Under the pieces are notes generated by a model that saw nothing but the letters and a program-made list of their open reading frames with translations, was not told the DNA's origin and searched no databases. This document shows, one piece after another, positions 63,065 to 64,000 of a DNA stretch of 64,000 nucleotides. The stretch spans positions 248,001-312,000 of the forward strand of contig JASPKZ010001240.1 of NCBI GenBank assembly GCA_030220185.1, in the 5' to 3' direction. This stretch comes from Diploptera punctata (lineage: Eukaryota; Arthropoda; Insecta; Blattodea; Blaberidae). Position 1 is the stretch's first letter, and every line of letters starts with the position of its first letter. A program made the position numbers and the translations under genes.

Positions 63065-63800
63065 ATCTTCAAACACAATTTGATTTAACAACTATTCTTC
63101 TTTTAAATTTTATAAGATTATCACTTGTAACACAGTTGCAGACACAATCCTTCCTCACAGTTATGCTCACAATTAACCTCTTGCCATCCAATGCGACACT
63201 GGGAGTCACCCCGTTCTCACCACATATTTATAGGCAAATAGATGGAAATTTCCAGGTCCATGAACAAGATGTTTCCACACGGAATTCTCCAGTCCTCCGA
63301 TGTTTCTCGAATGGGGGGAACAGATGTTCCTAGAATTCTCCGGCTCATCAGCCCAGAAATATCGGTGGACCCAGACTCGCGATTGGCTACTCACCAATCC
63401 AATCCAAAAATGCAAGGTTTCTCTCGCCAGCCCACGCAGTTTAAATGACACTACTGCAACGCGTCACAATATAAACATTTATTATGACTTAACAAGGAAA
63501 GTTACCCCACCCCATTAAGTGGATTCATGGACCCTAGGTTTCTCGTATAAAATCATCCAGTATATCAAATTGCACCAGAATTAACTTGTGATAGAAGGGC
63601 TAAATCTAAAAAAAAATTATTTGGACTTTGAAGAACAAAATCTGGAAGCTGAACGTCAAGTCTCTTTATTACACAGCCAATCTATAAGTTGCATGGAAAG
63701 TCAGGACTGGGCAAATTACCATATAAAAGCTGTTTGCTTTGTTCAAGACATGAGGCAAATTTATTTATTATTTGATGACTGATGTTATTTGTGTATACAT
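63065..63800. other. No assigned gene
   Basis: Contains a less AT-rich patch (63180-63450) with overlapping frames on both strands and a 64-codon plus frame at 63588-63782; none shows a known domain. Confidence 0.4.
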
Positions 63801-63809
63801 ATCAGAGGC

Positions 63810-63925
63810 GCCATGTTCTATTGTTCAATGACCAGTTTTTTTTTTTTCCACATTGGACAAAATTCCACATTATAAAAATAAACTAAAACTTATTAATAAT
63901 CTTAGATTATAGAGTACCGTATATA
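63810..63925 (-). mobile_element. Tigger terminal fragment
   Basis: Reverse complement resembles the 3' part of the 48742-49894 element (ACGGTACTCTATAA, TTAATAAGTTTTAGTTT, AATGTGGAATTTTGTCC). Confidence 0.5.
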
Positions 63926-63936
63926 TATTTTATGTA

Positions 63937-64000
63937 CACTTAGCGACAAAAAGATTGAGCCGCTTTAAAAAGTATAGTCCTTCTTATGGCCCACTGGGCA
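63937..64000 (+). mobile_element. Possible left end of a Tc1-like element
   Basis: After TA (63935-63936) the sequence CACTTAGCGACAAAAAGATT has the look of a Tc1-type terminus (compare CACCCTTAGACAAAAAAAAT at 35036). It runs off the window. Confidence 0.35.

Overview
The window is AT-rich eukaryotic nuclear DNA. It most likely comes from an arthropod, probably an insect with a large repeat-laden genome. The evidence is spliced sushi-domain exons with insect-like short signals and large introns, RTE- and CR1/Jockey-like non-LTR retrotransposons, several tRNA-derived SINE families, mariner/Tc1/Tigger/piggyBac/Harbinger/hAT remnants, and many Penelope-like elements (PLEs). I cannot name the species.

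Only one host gene is well supported. It is on the minus strand: a signal-peptide exon (13838-13922), a first sushi/CCP exon (13575-13760) and a second sushi/CCP exon (8281-8469). All splice junctions are phase 1, and the gene should continue past the left edge of the window. Its 5.1-kb second intron is filled with transposons. A weak promoter candidate with an NRF-1-type palindrome lies at 15.4 kb.

Layout. 0-5 kb: a LINE tail, a degenerate repetitive ORF with a seven-copy ~172-bp tandem array, a hAT fragment and SINEs. 5-13.5 kb: RTE and LINE fragments, SINEs, PLE ends, piggyBac-type MITEs, sushi exon 3 and a TIR-element cluster. 13.5-14 kb: sushi exons 2 and 1. 16.1-19.6 kb: a 5'-truncated but nearly full-coding CR1/Jockey-like element with a 17-bp target-site duplication. 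20-43.5 kb: SINEs, PLEs and DNA transposons (mariner, Tc1, Harbinger, a DUF4817-type element), often nested. 43.5-57 kb: Tigger elements, RTE ends and large fold-back elements. 57-64 kb: a 2.4-kb Tigger carrying a hAT MITE, PLE minis and a third Harbinger MITE.

The most notable system is the PLE set. About 18 hammerhead-ribozyme-like motifs lie in PLE termini on both strands. Most PLE copies are short inverted pairs that share one 10-16 bp target-site duplication, so each pair entered as a unit. Two PLE groups carry a coupled C3-to-U and G8-to-A change in the hammerhead core, which would keep the C3-G8 tertiary base pair. No bacterial, viral or CRISPR features were seen.
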